Part shown: positions 1-8,763 of the stretch, in pieces
Position numbering within the stretch: position 1 is the first letter of the stretch
How the letters are laid out: every line of letters starts with the position of its first letter
NCBI RefSeq assembly: GCF_004078655.1
Contig: NZ_RZNC01000001.1
Span: 372,001 to 436,000 of the forward strand
Length of the DNA: 64,000 nt
Direction of reading: 5' to 3'
From: Labedella populi
GTDB taxonomy: Bacteria > Actinomycetota > Actinomycetes > Actinomycetales > Microbacteriaceae
Made by a program: the position numbers and the translations under genes
The notes under the pieces: generated by a model
Databases searched by the model: none
What the model was told of the DNA's origin: nothing
The model's input: only the letters and a program-made list of their open reading frames with translations

Positions 1-1900
1 CGAGGTAGGGGAGTTTGCCGACCCGTGCGATGCCCGTCGCGAGCGAGTCGACGAGCTGCGGACGGGATCGGGAGGGCACGCTCACGACGGCTGCGGGGCG
101 GTCTTCCCAGCCCCACTCCGCGAGGACACGGACGCACGCATCGAGGACGTTCGGCGCGATCGGGGCGTCTGCGGCGCCCTCGGCGAAGAGGGTGCGGAGC
201 ACGCCGCCCCAGCCGAGATCGGTGAGGCGGGCGAGCGCTCGGCCCTCCTCGAGGCGTTCGTCGGCGGGCAGTCGACCTTTGACGGCGACGCCGAGGCGGT
301 CGGCGCCGGTCGGCCACTGTGAGCGGGGCTCGACGGGCACGCCGACGCGATCGAGCGAGGCGCTCGCCGTGGCGGTCGCCTCTTCGGCGACGGCCGACGG
401 GTACCACGCGCTCGTGCAAGTGTCGCACCGGCCGCAGGGTGCGGCGGTGTGGTCGTCGAGGTCGCGCTGCAGCGTCTCCATGCGGCATGCGTCGGTGCGC
501 TCGTAGTCGAGCATGGACCGCTGCTCCGCCCGTCGCGCGGCGGCGATGCGCTCGTACCGTTCCCGGTCGTAGACCCAGGGCCGGCCTGTTGCGACCCAGC
601 CTCCCGACACGCGACGCACCGCCCCATCGACGTCGAGCACCTTGAGCAGCAGTTCGAGTGGGGAGCGCCGGATGTCGACGCGGGCCTCGAGAGCGGGTGT
701 CGAGAGCGGTTTCGCGTCGGTCGCGTCCGAGAGCGCCTCGAGTACCGCGGTGGCACGACGCTCGTCCGGCATCGACGCGGTGGCGAAATAGCTCCAGATG
801 TCCTCGTCTTCGTCGCCTGGCAGGAGGAGGACGTCGGCATCGATCGATCCGCGGCCCGCTCGGCCGACCTGCTGGTAGTAGGCGACGGGCGAGGAGGGCG
901 CCCCGAGGTGGACGACGAAACCGAGGTCGGGCTTGTCGAAGCCCATGCCGAGTGCGCTCGTGGCGACGAGGGCCTTCAGTTCGTTGCGCTTGAGCATCCC
1001 CTCCGACTCCTCGCGCTCGTCCGGGTCGGTGCGGCCCGTATAGGCGCGCACGTCGTGGCCCGCGCCGCGGAGCAGACGAGCAGCGTCTTCCGCCGCCGAC
1101 ACCGTGAGCGTGTAGATGATGCCGCTCCCGCGTAGCTCGCCGATGTGGGTGAGCAGCCAGGCGAGCCGCTGGTGGGATGTGCGCAGGCGCAGCACCCCGA
1201 GTCGGAGCGACTCGCGGGCGAGGGAGCCGCGGATCGTGAGCACGTCGCCCTCCCCGTCCGGGCCCGCGGTGCCCCCGCCGAGCTGCTCCACGACATCGGT
1301 GACCACGCGTGCGTTGGCCGTCGCCGTCGTCGCGAGGATCGGCACGCCGGCGGGCAGTGTCGTGATGAGCTCGGCGAGCCGGCGGTAGTCGGGCCGGAAG
1401 TCGTGGCCCCAGTCGGAGATGCAGTGCGCCTCATCGACGACGAGCAGCCCCGTCCGGCGGACGAGATCCGGAAGCTGTTCGTCGCGGAACCGCGGGTTGT
1501 TGAGGCGCTCCGGGGAGACGAGCAGGACGTCGATCTCGTCGCGCGCGAGGCTGGCACGCACGTCGTCCCACTCGTGGGCATTGGTGGAGTTGATGGCGAC
1601 GGCCCGGACTCCGGCGCGTTCCGCCGCGGCCACCTGGTCGCGCATGAGGGCGAGCAAGGGTGAGACGAGAAGCGTCGGGCCGGCCCCGCGCCGGCGGAGG
1701 AGCAGGCTCGCGATGAAGTAGACCGCCGACTTGCCCCACCCGGTGCGCTGGACGACGAGGGTGCGTCGTCGATCGTCGACGAGTGCGAGGATGGCCTCGA
1801 GCTGCCCATCGTGGAACACCGCCTCCGGCCGCCCGGTGAGGGCGCGGAGCGCGTCGAGCGCCTCGGAGCGGGAATCGGTCGCGGTGCTCGTCGAGGTCAT
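1..1900 (-). CDS. recQ: RecQ-family ATP-dependent DNA helicase, 3' part outside window
   Basis: This is a superfamily 2 helicase that unwinds DNA in repair and recombination. The reading frame is open from an ATG at 1900 to the left edge, giving 633 visible residues. Visible motifs are a Walker A-like QRTGWGKS (about 50-57), DEAH (155-158) followed by CISDWGHDFRP, a motif III-like ATTATA (189-194) and a motif VI QQVGRAGRG (342-350). After the helicase core lies a Cys cluster, one Cys followed by CGRCDTC, matching the RecQ zinc-binding subdomain. An AAGGATGG ribosome site precedes the start. The carboxyl end, where an HRDC domain would sit, is not in the window, so the exact subfamily is open. 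Confidence 0.9.
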   Translation of the reverse strand, partial: MTSTSTATDSRSEALDALRALTGRPEAVFHDGQLEAILALVDDRRRTLVVQRTGWGKSAVYFIASLLLRRRGAGPTLLVSPLLALMRDQVAAAERAGVRAVAINSTNAHEWDDVRASLARDEIDVLLVSPERLNNPRFRDEQLPDLVRRTGLLVVDEAHCISDWGHDFRPDYRRLAELITTLPAGVPILATTATANARVVTDVVEQLGGGTAGPDGEGDVLTIRGSLARESLRLGVLRLRTSHQRLAWLLTHIGELRGSGIIYTLTVSAAEDAARLLRGAGHDVRAYTGRTDPDEREESEGMLKRNELKALVATSALGMGFDKPDLGFVVHLGAPSSPVAYYQQVGRAGRGSIDADVLLLPGDEDEDIWSYFATASMPDERRATAVLEALSDATDAKPLSTPALEARVDIRRSPLELLLKVLDVDGAVRRVSGGWVATGRPWVYDRERYERIAAARRAEQRSMLDYERTDACRMETLQRDLDDHTAAPCGRCDTCTSAWYPSAVAEEATATASASLDRVGVPVEPRSQWPTGADRLGVAVKGRLPADERLEEGRALARLTDLGWGGVLRTLFAEGAADAPIAPNVLDACVRVLAEWGWEDRPAAVVSVPSRSRPQLVDSLATGIARVGKLPYL

Positions 1901-2004
1901 ACGTCCATCCTTGCAGCAGCCTCCGACGCCACTCCCGTCCCGTTCACCCGCCGCGGCACTTCCGCCCTCGCCGCGCCCTGTGGACGACGGGTAGACCCAG
2001 GTCG

Positions 2005-2054
2005 CACTTCGAGCGGGTTGCGTCGCGTAGAGGCGAGGCAGCCCGCTCAAAGTG
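2005..2054 (-). terminator. Hairpin terminator after lldD
   Basis: Two 17-base arms (2005-2021 and 2038-2054) pair at 15 of 17 positions around a 16-base loop. It lies just beyond the lldD stop in the gap before the helicase start, so it probably ends the GntR-lldD transcript. No clear T-run follows. Confidence 0.6.
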
Positions 2055-2100
2055 ACTACTTCAGGGGGTTCAGACCGAACACCGGGCGCCCGGGCCGCGG

Positions 2101-3360
2101 TCAGCGGGAGGCGGCGTGGCTGGCCGCGGCGGAGAGCGGAACGAGGCGTGCGAGCTGTGTCACGTGCGCCGGCTCGAGCTCCGCAACCGTGGTGACGCCG
2201 AGGAGACGCATCGTCCGCTCGATCTCCCCGCGCAGGATCTCGATCGTGCGATCGACGCCCTCGCGACCGCCCGCCATGAGCCCGTAGAGGTAGGCACGAC
2301 CGATGAGGGTGAATTTCGCACCGAGAGCGAGGGACGCGACGATGTCGGCGCCGTTCATGATGCCCGTGTCGATGTGCACCTCTGTGTCGTTGCCGACCTC
2401 GGTGACGACCTTCGGCAGGAGGTGGAACGGGATCGGGGCCCGGTCGAGCTGACGGCCGCCGTGGTTGGAGAGCACGATACCGTCGACGCCCATATCGGCG
2501 AGGCGTCTCGCGTCGCTCAGGTTCTGGACGCCCTTCACGACGAGGTTGCCCGGCCATTGAGCCTTGATCCAGGCAAGGTCGTCGAAGTTGACAGTCGGGT
2601 CGAACATGGTGTCGAGGAGCTCCGCGACGGTACCCGACCAGCGGTCGAGGGTCGCGAACGACAGGGCCTCCGTCGTGAGGAAGTTGATCCACCACGCCGG
2701 CCGCGGTATCGCGTTGATGACGGTGCCGGGTGTGAGCTGCGGCGGGATGGAGAAGCCGTTGCGCTTGTCGCGGAGACGCGCGCCCGCGACGGGCACGTCG
2801 ACGGTCACGAGCAGCGTGTCGAAGCCGGCCTTCGCGGCGCGATCGACGAGCGCCATCGAGCGGTCGCGGTCCTTCCACATGTAGAGCTGGAACCAGTTGC
2901 GTCCGTCCGGGTTCACCGACTTCACGTCCTCGATCGACGTCGTGCCCATCGTCGAGAGGGAGAAGGGGATGCCCGCGGCACCCGCGGCGGTCGCGCCGGC
3001 GCGCTCGCCCTCCGTCTGCATCATGCGGGTGAACCCGGTGGGAGCGATGCCGAACGGGAGCGCCGAGCGGCCGCCGAGGACCTCGACGCTCGTGTCGACG
3101 CGCGAGACGTCGCGGAGGATCGACGGGTGGAACTCGATGTCGCTGAACGCCTGGCGCGCGCGGGCGAGGCTGATCTCGCCCTCCGCGGCGCCCTCGGTGT
3201 AGTCGAAGGCCGCCTTCGGGGTGCGCTTCTTCGCGATCCGCCGGAGGTCCTCGATCGTGAGGGCCGTGTCGAGGCGACGCTTCTTCGGGTCGAGCTCGGG
3301 CTTCTTGAACTGCATGAGCGGCGCGAAGTCGTGCCACGTGGGGATGCGTCTCTCGATCAT
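2101..3360 (-). CDS. lldD: FMN-dependent L-lactate dehydrogenase
   Basis: It oxidises L-lactate to pyruvate and passes electrons to the respiratory chain. The 419 residues form the FMN-binding alpha-hydroxy acid dehydrogenase barrel. The catalytic-base signature SNHGGRQLD is at 298-306. The flavin-phosphate region reads [18 protein letters not shown], like mycobacterial LldD2 proteins rather than the DGGIRRG of enterobacterial LldD. FGIAPTG and LLVTVDVPV are also family-typical. Its ATG overlaps the stop of the upstream FCD-GntR regulator (ATGA), so the two form one operon. Lactate is the likely substrate given this regulator, but other 2-hydroxy acids are possible for the family. Confidence 0.92.
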   Translation of the reverse strand: MIERRIPTWHDFAPLMQFKKPELDPKKRRLDTALTIEDLRRIAKKRTPKAAFDYTEGAAEGEISLARARQAFSDIEFHPSILRDVSRVDTSVEVLGGRSALPFGIAPTGFTRMMQTEGERAGATAAGAAGIPFSLSTMGTTSIEDVKSVNPDGRNWFQLYMWKDRDRSMALVDRAAKAGFDTLLVTVDVPVAGARLRDKRNGFSIPPQLTPGTVINAIPRPAWWINFLTTEALSFATLDRWSGTVAELLDTMFDPTVNFDDLAWIKAQWPGNLVVKGVQNLSDARRLADMGVDGIVLSNHGGRQLDRAPIPFHLLPKVVTEVGNDTEVHIDTGIMNGADIVASLALGAKFTLIGRAYLYGLMAGGREGVDRTIEILRGEIERTMRLLGVTTVAELEPAHVTQLARLVPLSAAASHAASR

Positions 3361-4130
3361 GCGATCGGTCCTTCCGTCGAGGTGGGGGCAGAGTGGGGTG
3401 AGGCCGCTGCGGCGGCCGAGCCGGACAGACCCGTCTCCGCGTAGTAGCCGGTGATGTGGTCGTGGACGACGCCACGGGCGTGATCTGCATCGCCCGCTCG
3501 CACCGCGGCGAGGATGTCGCGGTGCTCGCGCATGAGGCGCGCGACGGCGTCCGGCCAGGACGGCAGTGTCGGCACTCCGGCGACGACGTAGCTCTCGATC
3601 GAGTCGCGGAGTCCCGCCATCGTCGCGACGATCACCTGGTTGCCGGCGGCCTCAGCCAGGCTGGCGTGGAAACGCGCGTCGAGGGCGAGGAACTCCGCCG
3701 GGCTGAGGGACGCGTCCTCCATGGCGTCGAGGAGCGACTCCGACTCGGTGAGCTTCGGCGCCGTCCCGGACGCCGCGTGGCGCGCTAGCGTCGCGGCGAT
3801 CGACGTCTCGAGTACGAGCCGGGTGTCCACAATGTCGGCGACGGCGAAGCCCGACGCGGCCACCTGGAGGCGGAGGAGGGCGGACATGCCGCCGCGCGGT
3901 GTCGACACGATGATCGCGCCCGACGACGGACCGGAGCCGGTCGCGGTGCGGATGAGGCCGAGGACCTCGAGCACGCGAAGCGCCTCGCGAACACTCGACC
4001 GGCCGACGCCGAGGTCGGTCGCGAGCGCGCGCTCGCCGGGGAGGCGGTCACCCGGTTTGAGGACCCCGGCGAGCAGGTCGGTCTCGACCGAACGGAGCAC
4101 GGTCTGCCACGCGCGCGTCTCGTCGGTCAT
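3357..4130 (-). CDS. FCD-type GntR (FadR/LldR-like) transcriptional regulator
   Basis: This 257-residue protein is a predicted repressor of its own operon. An amino-terminal winged helix-turn-helix (about 15-75) contains [23 protein letters not shown]. The carboxyl-terminal FCD ligand-binding domain (about 95-235) carries the usual metal-site residues in [17 protein letters not shown] and HDHI. It is immediately upstream of and overlapping lldD, which suggests lactate as effector by analogy with LldR proteins. Two copies of the FadR-family operator core TGGTCAGACCA sit 35-60 bases before its start, so autoregulation is likely. The effector identity is inferred from context only. Confidence 0.88.
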   Translation of the reverse strand: MTDETRAWQTVLRSVETDLLAGVLKPGDRLPGERALATDLGVGRSSVREALRVLEVLGLIRTATGSGPSSGAIIVSTPRGGMSALLRLQVAASGFAVADIVDTRLVLETSIAATLARHAASGTAPKLTESESLLDAMEDASLSPAEFLALDARFHASLAEAAGNQVIVATMAGLRDSIESYVVAGVPTLPSWPDAVARLMREHRDILAAVRAGDADHARGVVHDHITGYYAETGLSGSAAAAASPHSAPTSTEGPIA

Positions 4131-4164
4131 GGGCGTCCTCGCTCGGTCGACGGCCCGACCGCTG

Positions 4165-4189
4165 TGGTCAGACCATAGTGGTCAGACCA
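4165..4189. promoter_or_regulatory. Doubled GntR operator
   Basis: Two identical palindromes TGGTCAGACCA at 4165-4175 and 4179-4189, separated by three bases, lie upstream of the GntR start at 4130. The shape TGGTnnnACCA is the usual FadR-subfamily operator. The 14-bp spacing puts the sites about 1.3 helical turns apart. Confidence 0.75.
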
Positions 4190-4378
4190 CAGCGTAGCAG
4201 GGTCGGTCGCCGTCGTGGTCCCCCTGGGGCGTCCACCAAACGGCCTACTGTGCAGGGGCGCGGCGGTCGTTAACGTCGGATTCGCACCCATTTCCGGTCG
4301 GGGGACCGGCGTTCTGTGGCAGTCGGTTCATTCCCGCTGCAAAACGATCATCGGGCGCTCGAACATAGGGGGATCCCC

Positions 4379-4882
4379 GTGAAACGAACAATCGGCCTGG
4401 CACTTGCGGCCGCAATCGGATTGATGACTCCGGTCGCTGCTGCGGCGGCAGCTCACGCGGACGACAGGCAGCACACGCAACAGTTGTGGGAGGCGACGAC
4501 TGTGACGAACAAGCTCAAGTTGAGTTCATCGACGCGATCCTCCAAGCCGATCGGAAGTTGCTCGATCGGACGTGACGGCGGTACCTGCACTATCTCGCGA
4601 GGCAAGACAGCCGACAGGACCATCAGCCTGTCGCTCGGTCTCACGCGGTCGGTCGCCGCGTCGGGTCTGGGCATCAGTAGCGGTAAGAGCGTGTCGACGA
4701 GCGTCTCGTGCACCTCCCCTGGGATGAAGAGGGGATCGGTTTGGAAAGCCTGGGCGGTGGGCGATTACTGGAAGTACAAGGCCAAGAAAGTCACCTCCGT
4801 GGACGCGGTTCTCGTCAAAGCACAGACGAGCGCGTATCTCTACGCGTTCAACCCCAGTTCGACCCGGATTCATTGCGCGTGA
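4379..4882 (+). CDS. Secreted protein of unknown function
   Basis: A 167-residue protein that I do not recognise. The GTG start at 4379 is preceded by AGGGGG and begins a clear signal peptide: KR, an alanine-rich hydrophobic stretch, then AHADD at the probable cleavage site. The mature part is Ser/Thr-rich, has Cys in PIGSCSIG and GGTCTIS and near the end, and may form disulphides. It ends in a basic, aromatic stretch (WKAWAVGDYWKYKAKK) and a final Cys-Ala. The stop overlaps the GTG of the next gene, a lipoprotein, so the two are translationally coupled and probably act together at the cell surface. An earlier in-frame start at 4316 would bury the signal peptide and is less likely. Confidence 0.7.
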   Translation: MKRTIGLALAAAIGLMTPVAAAAAAHADDRQHTQQLWEATTVTNKLKLSSSTRSSKPIGSCSIGRDGGTCTISRGKTADRTISLSLGLTRSVAASGLGISSGKSVSTSVSCTSPGMKRGSVWKAWAVGDYWKYKAKKVTSVDAVLVKAQTSAYLYAFNPSSTRIHCA

Positions 4883-5265
4883 GTCTGCGCATCGTGGCCC
4901 GGGCGGTCACCGCCGGTGCGAGTCTGCTTGTCCTCGCGGCGTGCTCGAGCTCCAACTCCGGTGACTCTCACGTCGCGAGCGAACTGCTCGGAACCTCGCT
5001 GGAAAGCGCGCGGACCGCAATGCCGGAGAGCGCCGCGGTGCTGATTCAGGACATATCTCCGGTGGTCGGGTTGGAGGCGACGTACCGCGAGGGACTGAGC
5101 GACGACGCATGGACCGTCGTCAGCGCGTGCAGTTCCGAGGAACGGATCCCGGAGTCCGACCTCGTAGAGGTCGCCGTCGTTCCGACGGCTTCCTTCACCG
5201 AGGCCGTGAAAGAGCGCATGAAGGACGGCGAGTTCCGCGACGCAGTGACAAGTTGTCACGGCTGA
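4879..5265 (+). CDS. Small lipoprotein of unknown function
   Basis: A 128-residue predicted lipoprotein. The GTG at 4879 overlaps the preceding stop as GTGA. Residues 1-23 form a type II signal peptide with lipobox LAAC. The mature chain has two further Cys, in VSACSSEE and TSCHG, that could form a disulphide. No domain was recognised. It pairs with the secreted protein just upstream. Longer readings beginning further upstream run inside that gene in another frame and lack the signal at their amino end. Confidence 0.72.
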   Translation: MSLRIVARAVTAGASLLVLAACSSSNSGDSHVASELLGTSLESARTAMPESAAVLIQDISPVVGLEATYREGLSDDAWTVVSACSSEERIPESDLVEVAVVPTASFTEAVKERMKDGEFRDAVTSCHG

Positions 5266-5308
5266 GTCGTGTCCCCGGATGCAGTGTCGAGGGGTTGGAT
5301 AGGGCGAT

Positions 5309-5340
5309 GCTCGGGCACCCGATTTCCGTGGGTCCCGAGC
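5309..5340. terminator. Hairpin between convergent genes
   Basis: GCTCGGGCACCC (5309-5320) pairs with GGGTCCCGAGC (5330-5340) with one bulged base and a 9-base loop. It lies between the lipoprotein stop and the stop of the VOC gene on the other strand, so it can serve both. Confidence 0.6.
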
Positions 5341-5360
5341 CTCGTCTCCATCCGCCGCGT

Positions 5361-5768
5361 TCAGTCGCGCGGGATGAGCGGCTTCTCCGCACGAGCGGCG
5401 ATCTGCTGCACGATCCAGGCGTTGCCGTCGGGGTCGCGGAAGCCGAACAGCGTCCCGCCGTCACGCGGGTCGATGACGGAGATCTCGTCCGCCTCGATCC
5501 CACGGCCGACGAGTTCCTCTCTCGCGGCGTGAGCGTCGGCGACCACGAGCTGGAGCCCCCGAACCGATCCCGCCGACATCTTGTCGTCGCCGGGTCGGGC
5601 ATCGACGAGGATCGAGCAGCCGGATCCCCGCGGCGTGAGTTGCGCGGCCTGCATCCACTCGTTACGGATCTCGTGGTCGAGGGCGAAGCCGACCTGATCG
5701 CGGTAGAAGGTGATCGCCTGGTCGAGGTCGGCGACCGGGACGGTGACGAGTTCGAGGGTCCAGTCCAC
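5361..5768 (-). CDS. VOC (glyoxalase/bleomycin-resistance fold) protein
   Basis: A 135-residue single VOC domain. The family pattern is visible: LVTVPVADLDQAITFYRDQVGF at the start, GLQLVVADAHAAREELVGRG in the middle and FGFRDPDGNAWIVQQ near the end. Such proteins bind or modify small electrophiles, but the substrate cannot be read from sequence. It starts 9 bases after the SRPBCC fragment stop and is probably the last gene of that small operon. ArsR-SRPBCC-VOC groupings are common in actinobacteria. Confidence 0.82.
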   Translation of the reverse strand: MDWTLELVTVPVADLDQAITFYRDQVGFALDHEIRNEWMQAAQLTPRGSGCSILVDARPGDDKMSAGSVRGLQLVVADAHAAREELVGRGIEADEISVIDPRDGGTLFGFRDPDGNAWIVQQIAARAEKPLIPRD

Positions 5769-5777
5769 GGTCGGCCC

Positions 5778-6162
5778 TCAGCTCGCGTCGAGGATGGACT
5801 CGAGCCGCTCGTAGCCCTGCCTCATGCCGGTCTCCATGCCGCTCTCGACCATGCCGTCGCGTGCCTCCTGCGTCGGGTACACGGCGTGGCCGCTCAAGCG
5901 GGTGCGCCCGTCGCCGAGGTCCTCGAAGCGGAGCGATTCGATGCTCACGACGTCGGGGAGCCCCTCGAACTCGAACGTCTGGATGGCGAACTCGTTCTGA
6001 CGGACCACGTGGAAGACGCCGTTGAACCCGTAGTCGCCGCCCTTCGGGTCGTGGTGGAGGTAGCGGTAACGGCCACCCGTGCGGAAGTCGTACTCCTCGA
6101 CGGTCATCTCGTAGCCGTTCGGTCCGAGCCACTGCGCCACGATGGCCGGGTCTCGGTGCGCG
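5778..6162 (-). pseudogene. SRPBCC/AHSA1-domain protein lacking its amino end
   Basis: From 6140 an open frame of 120 codons (ATG, MAQWLGPNGYE...) matches the AHSA1/SRPBCC lipid-binding fold with GGRYRYLHHDPKGGDYGFNGVFH and FEDLGDGRTRLSGHAVY. The homology continues upstream in the same frame as AHRDPAIVAQWLG, then stops at about 6160, where ArsR sequence begins in another frame. About 20-25 residues of the first strand and helix are missing. A shortened protein could be made from the ATG at 6140, but it would lack the first beta strand. I call it a deletion product. Confidence 0.7.
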
Positions 6163-6384
6163 CGACACGATGCCCGCCGCCTCGAGCACCTGGATGTGCC
6201 GGGAGACGGCCTGCTTCGTGATCGCGAACGGTTCGACGAGATCGTTGACCGTGGCGGGGCCGAGGCTCAACCGGGCCACGATTCGTCGGCGCACGGGATC
6301 GGCGAGGGCGAGGAACGCACGGTCGAGGTCGTCCTCACTGCTCGAATGCGCGCCCGGATCGCATCGTCTCTTGGCTGCTGTCAA
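6158..6384 (-). pseudogene. ArsR-family regulator truncated by fusion to SRPBCC sequence
   Basis: From a TTG at about 6384 the frame encodes LDRAFLALADPVRRRIVARL and ITKQAVSRHIQVLEAAGIVSR, the winged helix of the ArsR/SRPBCC-linked regulators (CALML3/Sdpr type). After GIVSR the family would continue with a basic wing and about 30 more residues. Instead the sequence passes directly into SRPBCC coding sequence out of frame. The ArsR frame then runs on to a stop at 5662 as nonsense. The junction lies in an alternating CG run at 6158-6165. Confidence 0.65.
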
Positions 6385-6678
6385 GTCACCCCAACCGGGG
6401 TGGAGTCGCGGGTGGTTCGGTCGAGTGCTCTCTTGTGACGGCCGTGAAAACTCTGTTAGGAACGGGGAAACGCGGAATGCAGCACGGGAACGGGTGCGTG
6501 CACGCGGCGATTGAGGAAGAGGAATGCACAGAGCATCGATCGCATGCAAGCGGAGAACGAGGGTCTGATCCGCCTCATCGACGAACGAACAGGCCCCCGG
6601 CTCCTCACGTCACGGTTCGTCCTTCGAGTTGGACCGGACCGTCGACTGTTCGCGACGTTTGACCGTCGGAGGCGGAGC

Positions 6679-8763
6679 GTGTCCGCGCGCGAGCTTCGTC
6701 CACGTCGCCTCATCGGATCGATCCTGATCATGTTCGCGCTGATCGGGGCTCCCGGCGTCGCGTCACCGGCGACGGCGACGGGCGAAGGCGCTGCCTGTGT
6801 CACGGATGCGCCGGGGATGAACAACTGTGCTCGGTTCACGTTCACCGGCGGTGCCCAGTCGTTCACCGTGCCGCCAGGGGTGACGAGCCTTCGTGTCACC
6901 CTCGACGGCGCAGGCGGGGCAGGCTCGGCCGGGGGACGGACGATCGGAACCGTGATGGTGGCGGCCGGTGGCGTGTTCTCCGTGACCGTGGGTGGTAAGG
7001 GCCTCGCCACCGGCGACGGCGGGTACGGGGGCGGAGGCGATGGCGGCGGATGCTCCGGCGGCGGTTCCGGCGGCGGCTCCGGCAACGGTTTGTGCGGTGA
7101 CGGCGGTGGAGGCTTGACGGGGCTGTGGGCGAACGACTCGGCATTCGTCCGCGCTGCCGCCGTCCTCATCGCCGGAGGCGGCGGTGGCCGTGGAGCGGGC
7201 GACGCGTTCGGTGGAGACGGCGGCGGACCGGTTGGAGGTGACGGTTCGCCGGGAGATGGCCCCGGTGGGACGGGCGGCACCGCCACCGCGCCCGGAGCCG
7301 GTGGAAGCGGGTTCACCGGCGCCTCCGGAGGGTCAGCCGTCTCCGGCGGCGGCGGAGGCGGCGGCGGGTGGTACGGCGGAGGCGGGGGTGTCGGCTCCCC
7401 GTCGCCCAATGGGGCAAGCGGCGGAGGGGGAGGGTCCGGCTACGTCGGCGGACCAGGGGTGATCGATGCGGTCTCGTACCCCGGCGCTGCCGGAGCGCCC
7501 GGCGCGGACGGGACCGCGATCATCGAGTGGGCTGCGCCTGCTACGACCCTCACGGCCCCTCGTGACGGTTCCGTCTCCAACCAGGTGTCCCCCTCCATCG
7601 TGGGGACCGGGTCACCGGGAAACACCGTCACCGTCACCGACGGTCGCTCGGGCGGGATCGTCTGCACCGCGACTGTGAGGGTCGAACATTCGTGGTCCTG
7701 CGTCCCGGTCGTCCCGCTGTCATCGGGTTCTCACCTTTTGACGGCGACTGAAACGCATCCACACGGCTTCTTCTATCCCCCGTCGGCGCCGAGCACCTAC
7801 ATCGTCGACCTCACCCCGCCCGCTGTGCCGACGATCACCGGTCCCGCGCGGACGACCTCGACCACTCCCACTCTCACCGGGCGAAGCGATCCCGGTACCC
7901 GTCTGGCCGTCGAGGACGCATCCGGGACGACCGTGTGCACGACGACCGCGAACGCGTCCGGCTCGTGGTCCTGCACGACAGTCGCGCTCGCAGCAGGACG
8001 GAACGTCTTGACGCCCATTGCGACGAACGCTCTCGGGAACAGTGCGTCCGGTCCCGGCTTCGCCGTCGACGTCGTCTTCGAAGCGCCCGTCCCCACCCCG
8101 GTACCGCCCCCGACGGAGCATCCTCCCCCGACGGTGCAACCGTCGCCGACGGTTCCGGCTCGTGACGCGCCGACCGGACCGTCCGAGGCTGCTCCGGCCG
8201 GAACCCATGAAGCCATATCGATGGCACTCGGCTTCGGATCCACATCCATCGCGCGTGGCGTGGTGACGACGATGCGGGGTACCGTCGGGCCCAATACCAC
8301 CGGTGGAACCGTCGCCCTCACCTTCACCGGTCGGGTGACCGCCGGCGCGGTCTACCGTTCCGTCGACGTCACGCTCGGGGATGTCGATGCCGGCGCGTGT
8401 GTGGTGCGCGCCACCGAGTTCTCGTGCTCGTTCACACTGCACACGGGGGAGTCGGCCGACGTGCGCATCCGGGTCTATCCGGACGCTCTCAATGCTCCCG
8501 ACCGGGTCATCCAACAGTTCGAGGTCTCGTCGACGGACCCCGATCAGGACAACGCGATGACGGTAGCGACACCTGTCAGCCTCGACCGCGACACCAGCGA
8601 CTGGGTGTCCGCCTTCTCGCTCGATCTCTCGTCATTCCCCGACGCCTTCGTCCCACTCCTCGCGCTGCTCCTGCTGGCTCTGGCCGCAACAGTGTCCGAA
8701 ACGGAGCGGCGCCGGGCGGCGGCTACGCGTACGTCATCAACCAAGCCGGGAGTACCGACATGA
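6679..8763 (+). CDS. Large glycine-rich secreted surface protein
   Basis: About 694 residues from a GTG at 6679, which has GGAGGCGGAG just upstream and yields a clean signal peptide (RRLIGSILIMFALIGAPGVASPATA). The frame can extend to a TTG at 6511, but that would place the signal 60 residues in. In order: a short beta segment with PPGVTSLRVTLDGAGG, a long Gly-rich region (about 75-295), two Ig-like repeats each beginning near TLTGRSDPG or SIVGTGSPG, a Pro-rich linker of PTPVPPPTEHPPP type, a DUF11-like beta domain, and a final hydrophobic helix with a basic tail. This suggests a wall-spanning adhesin or sheath protein anchored by its carboxyl helix. Its stop overlaps the ATG of the DUF4436 gene. 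Function is unknown. Confidence 0.8.
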   Translation: MSARELRPRRLIGSILIMFALIGAPGVASPATATGEGAACVTDAPGMNNCARFTFTGGAQSFTVPPGVTSLRVTLDGAGGAGSAGGRTIGTVMVAAGGVFSVTVGGKGLATGDGGYGGGGDGGGCSGGGSGGGSGNGLCGDGGGGLTGLWANDSAFVRAAAVLIAGGGGGRGAGDAFGGDGGGPVGGDGSPGDGPGGTGGTATAPGAGGSGFTGASGGSAVSGGGGGGGGWYGGGGGVGSPSPNGASGGGGGSGYVGGPGVIDAVSYPGAAGAPGADGTAIIEWAAPATTLTAPRDGSVSNQVSPSIVGTGSPGNTVTVTDGRSGGIVCTATVRVEHSWSCVPVVPLSSGSHLLTATETHPHGFFYPPSAPSTYIVDLTPPAVPTITGPARTTSTTPTLTGRSDPGTRLAVEDASGTTVCTTTANASGSWSCTTVALAAGRNVLTPIATNALGNSASGPGFAVDVVFEAPVPTPVPPPTEHPPPTVQPSPTVPARDAPTGPSEAAPAGTHEAISMALGFGSTSIARGVVTTMRGTVGPNTTGGTVALTFTGRVTAGAVYRSVDVTLGDVDAGACVVRATEFSCSFTLHTGESADVRIRVYPDALNAPDRVIQQFEVSSTDPDQDNAMTVATPVSLDRDTSDWVSAFSLDLSSFPDAFVPLLALLLLALAATVSETERRRAAATRTSSTKPGVPT

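Noticed and set aside
2116-3444. Plus-strand frame opposite lldD
   Set aside because: Shadow of a gene with clear catalytic motifs, with no family resemblance of its own.
6456-7409. Proline-rich minus-strand frame opposite the Gly-rich surface protein
   Set aside because: Poly-Pro is the complement of the Gly codons. There is no start signal, and the plus strand has a signal peptide and domain structure.
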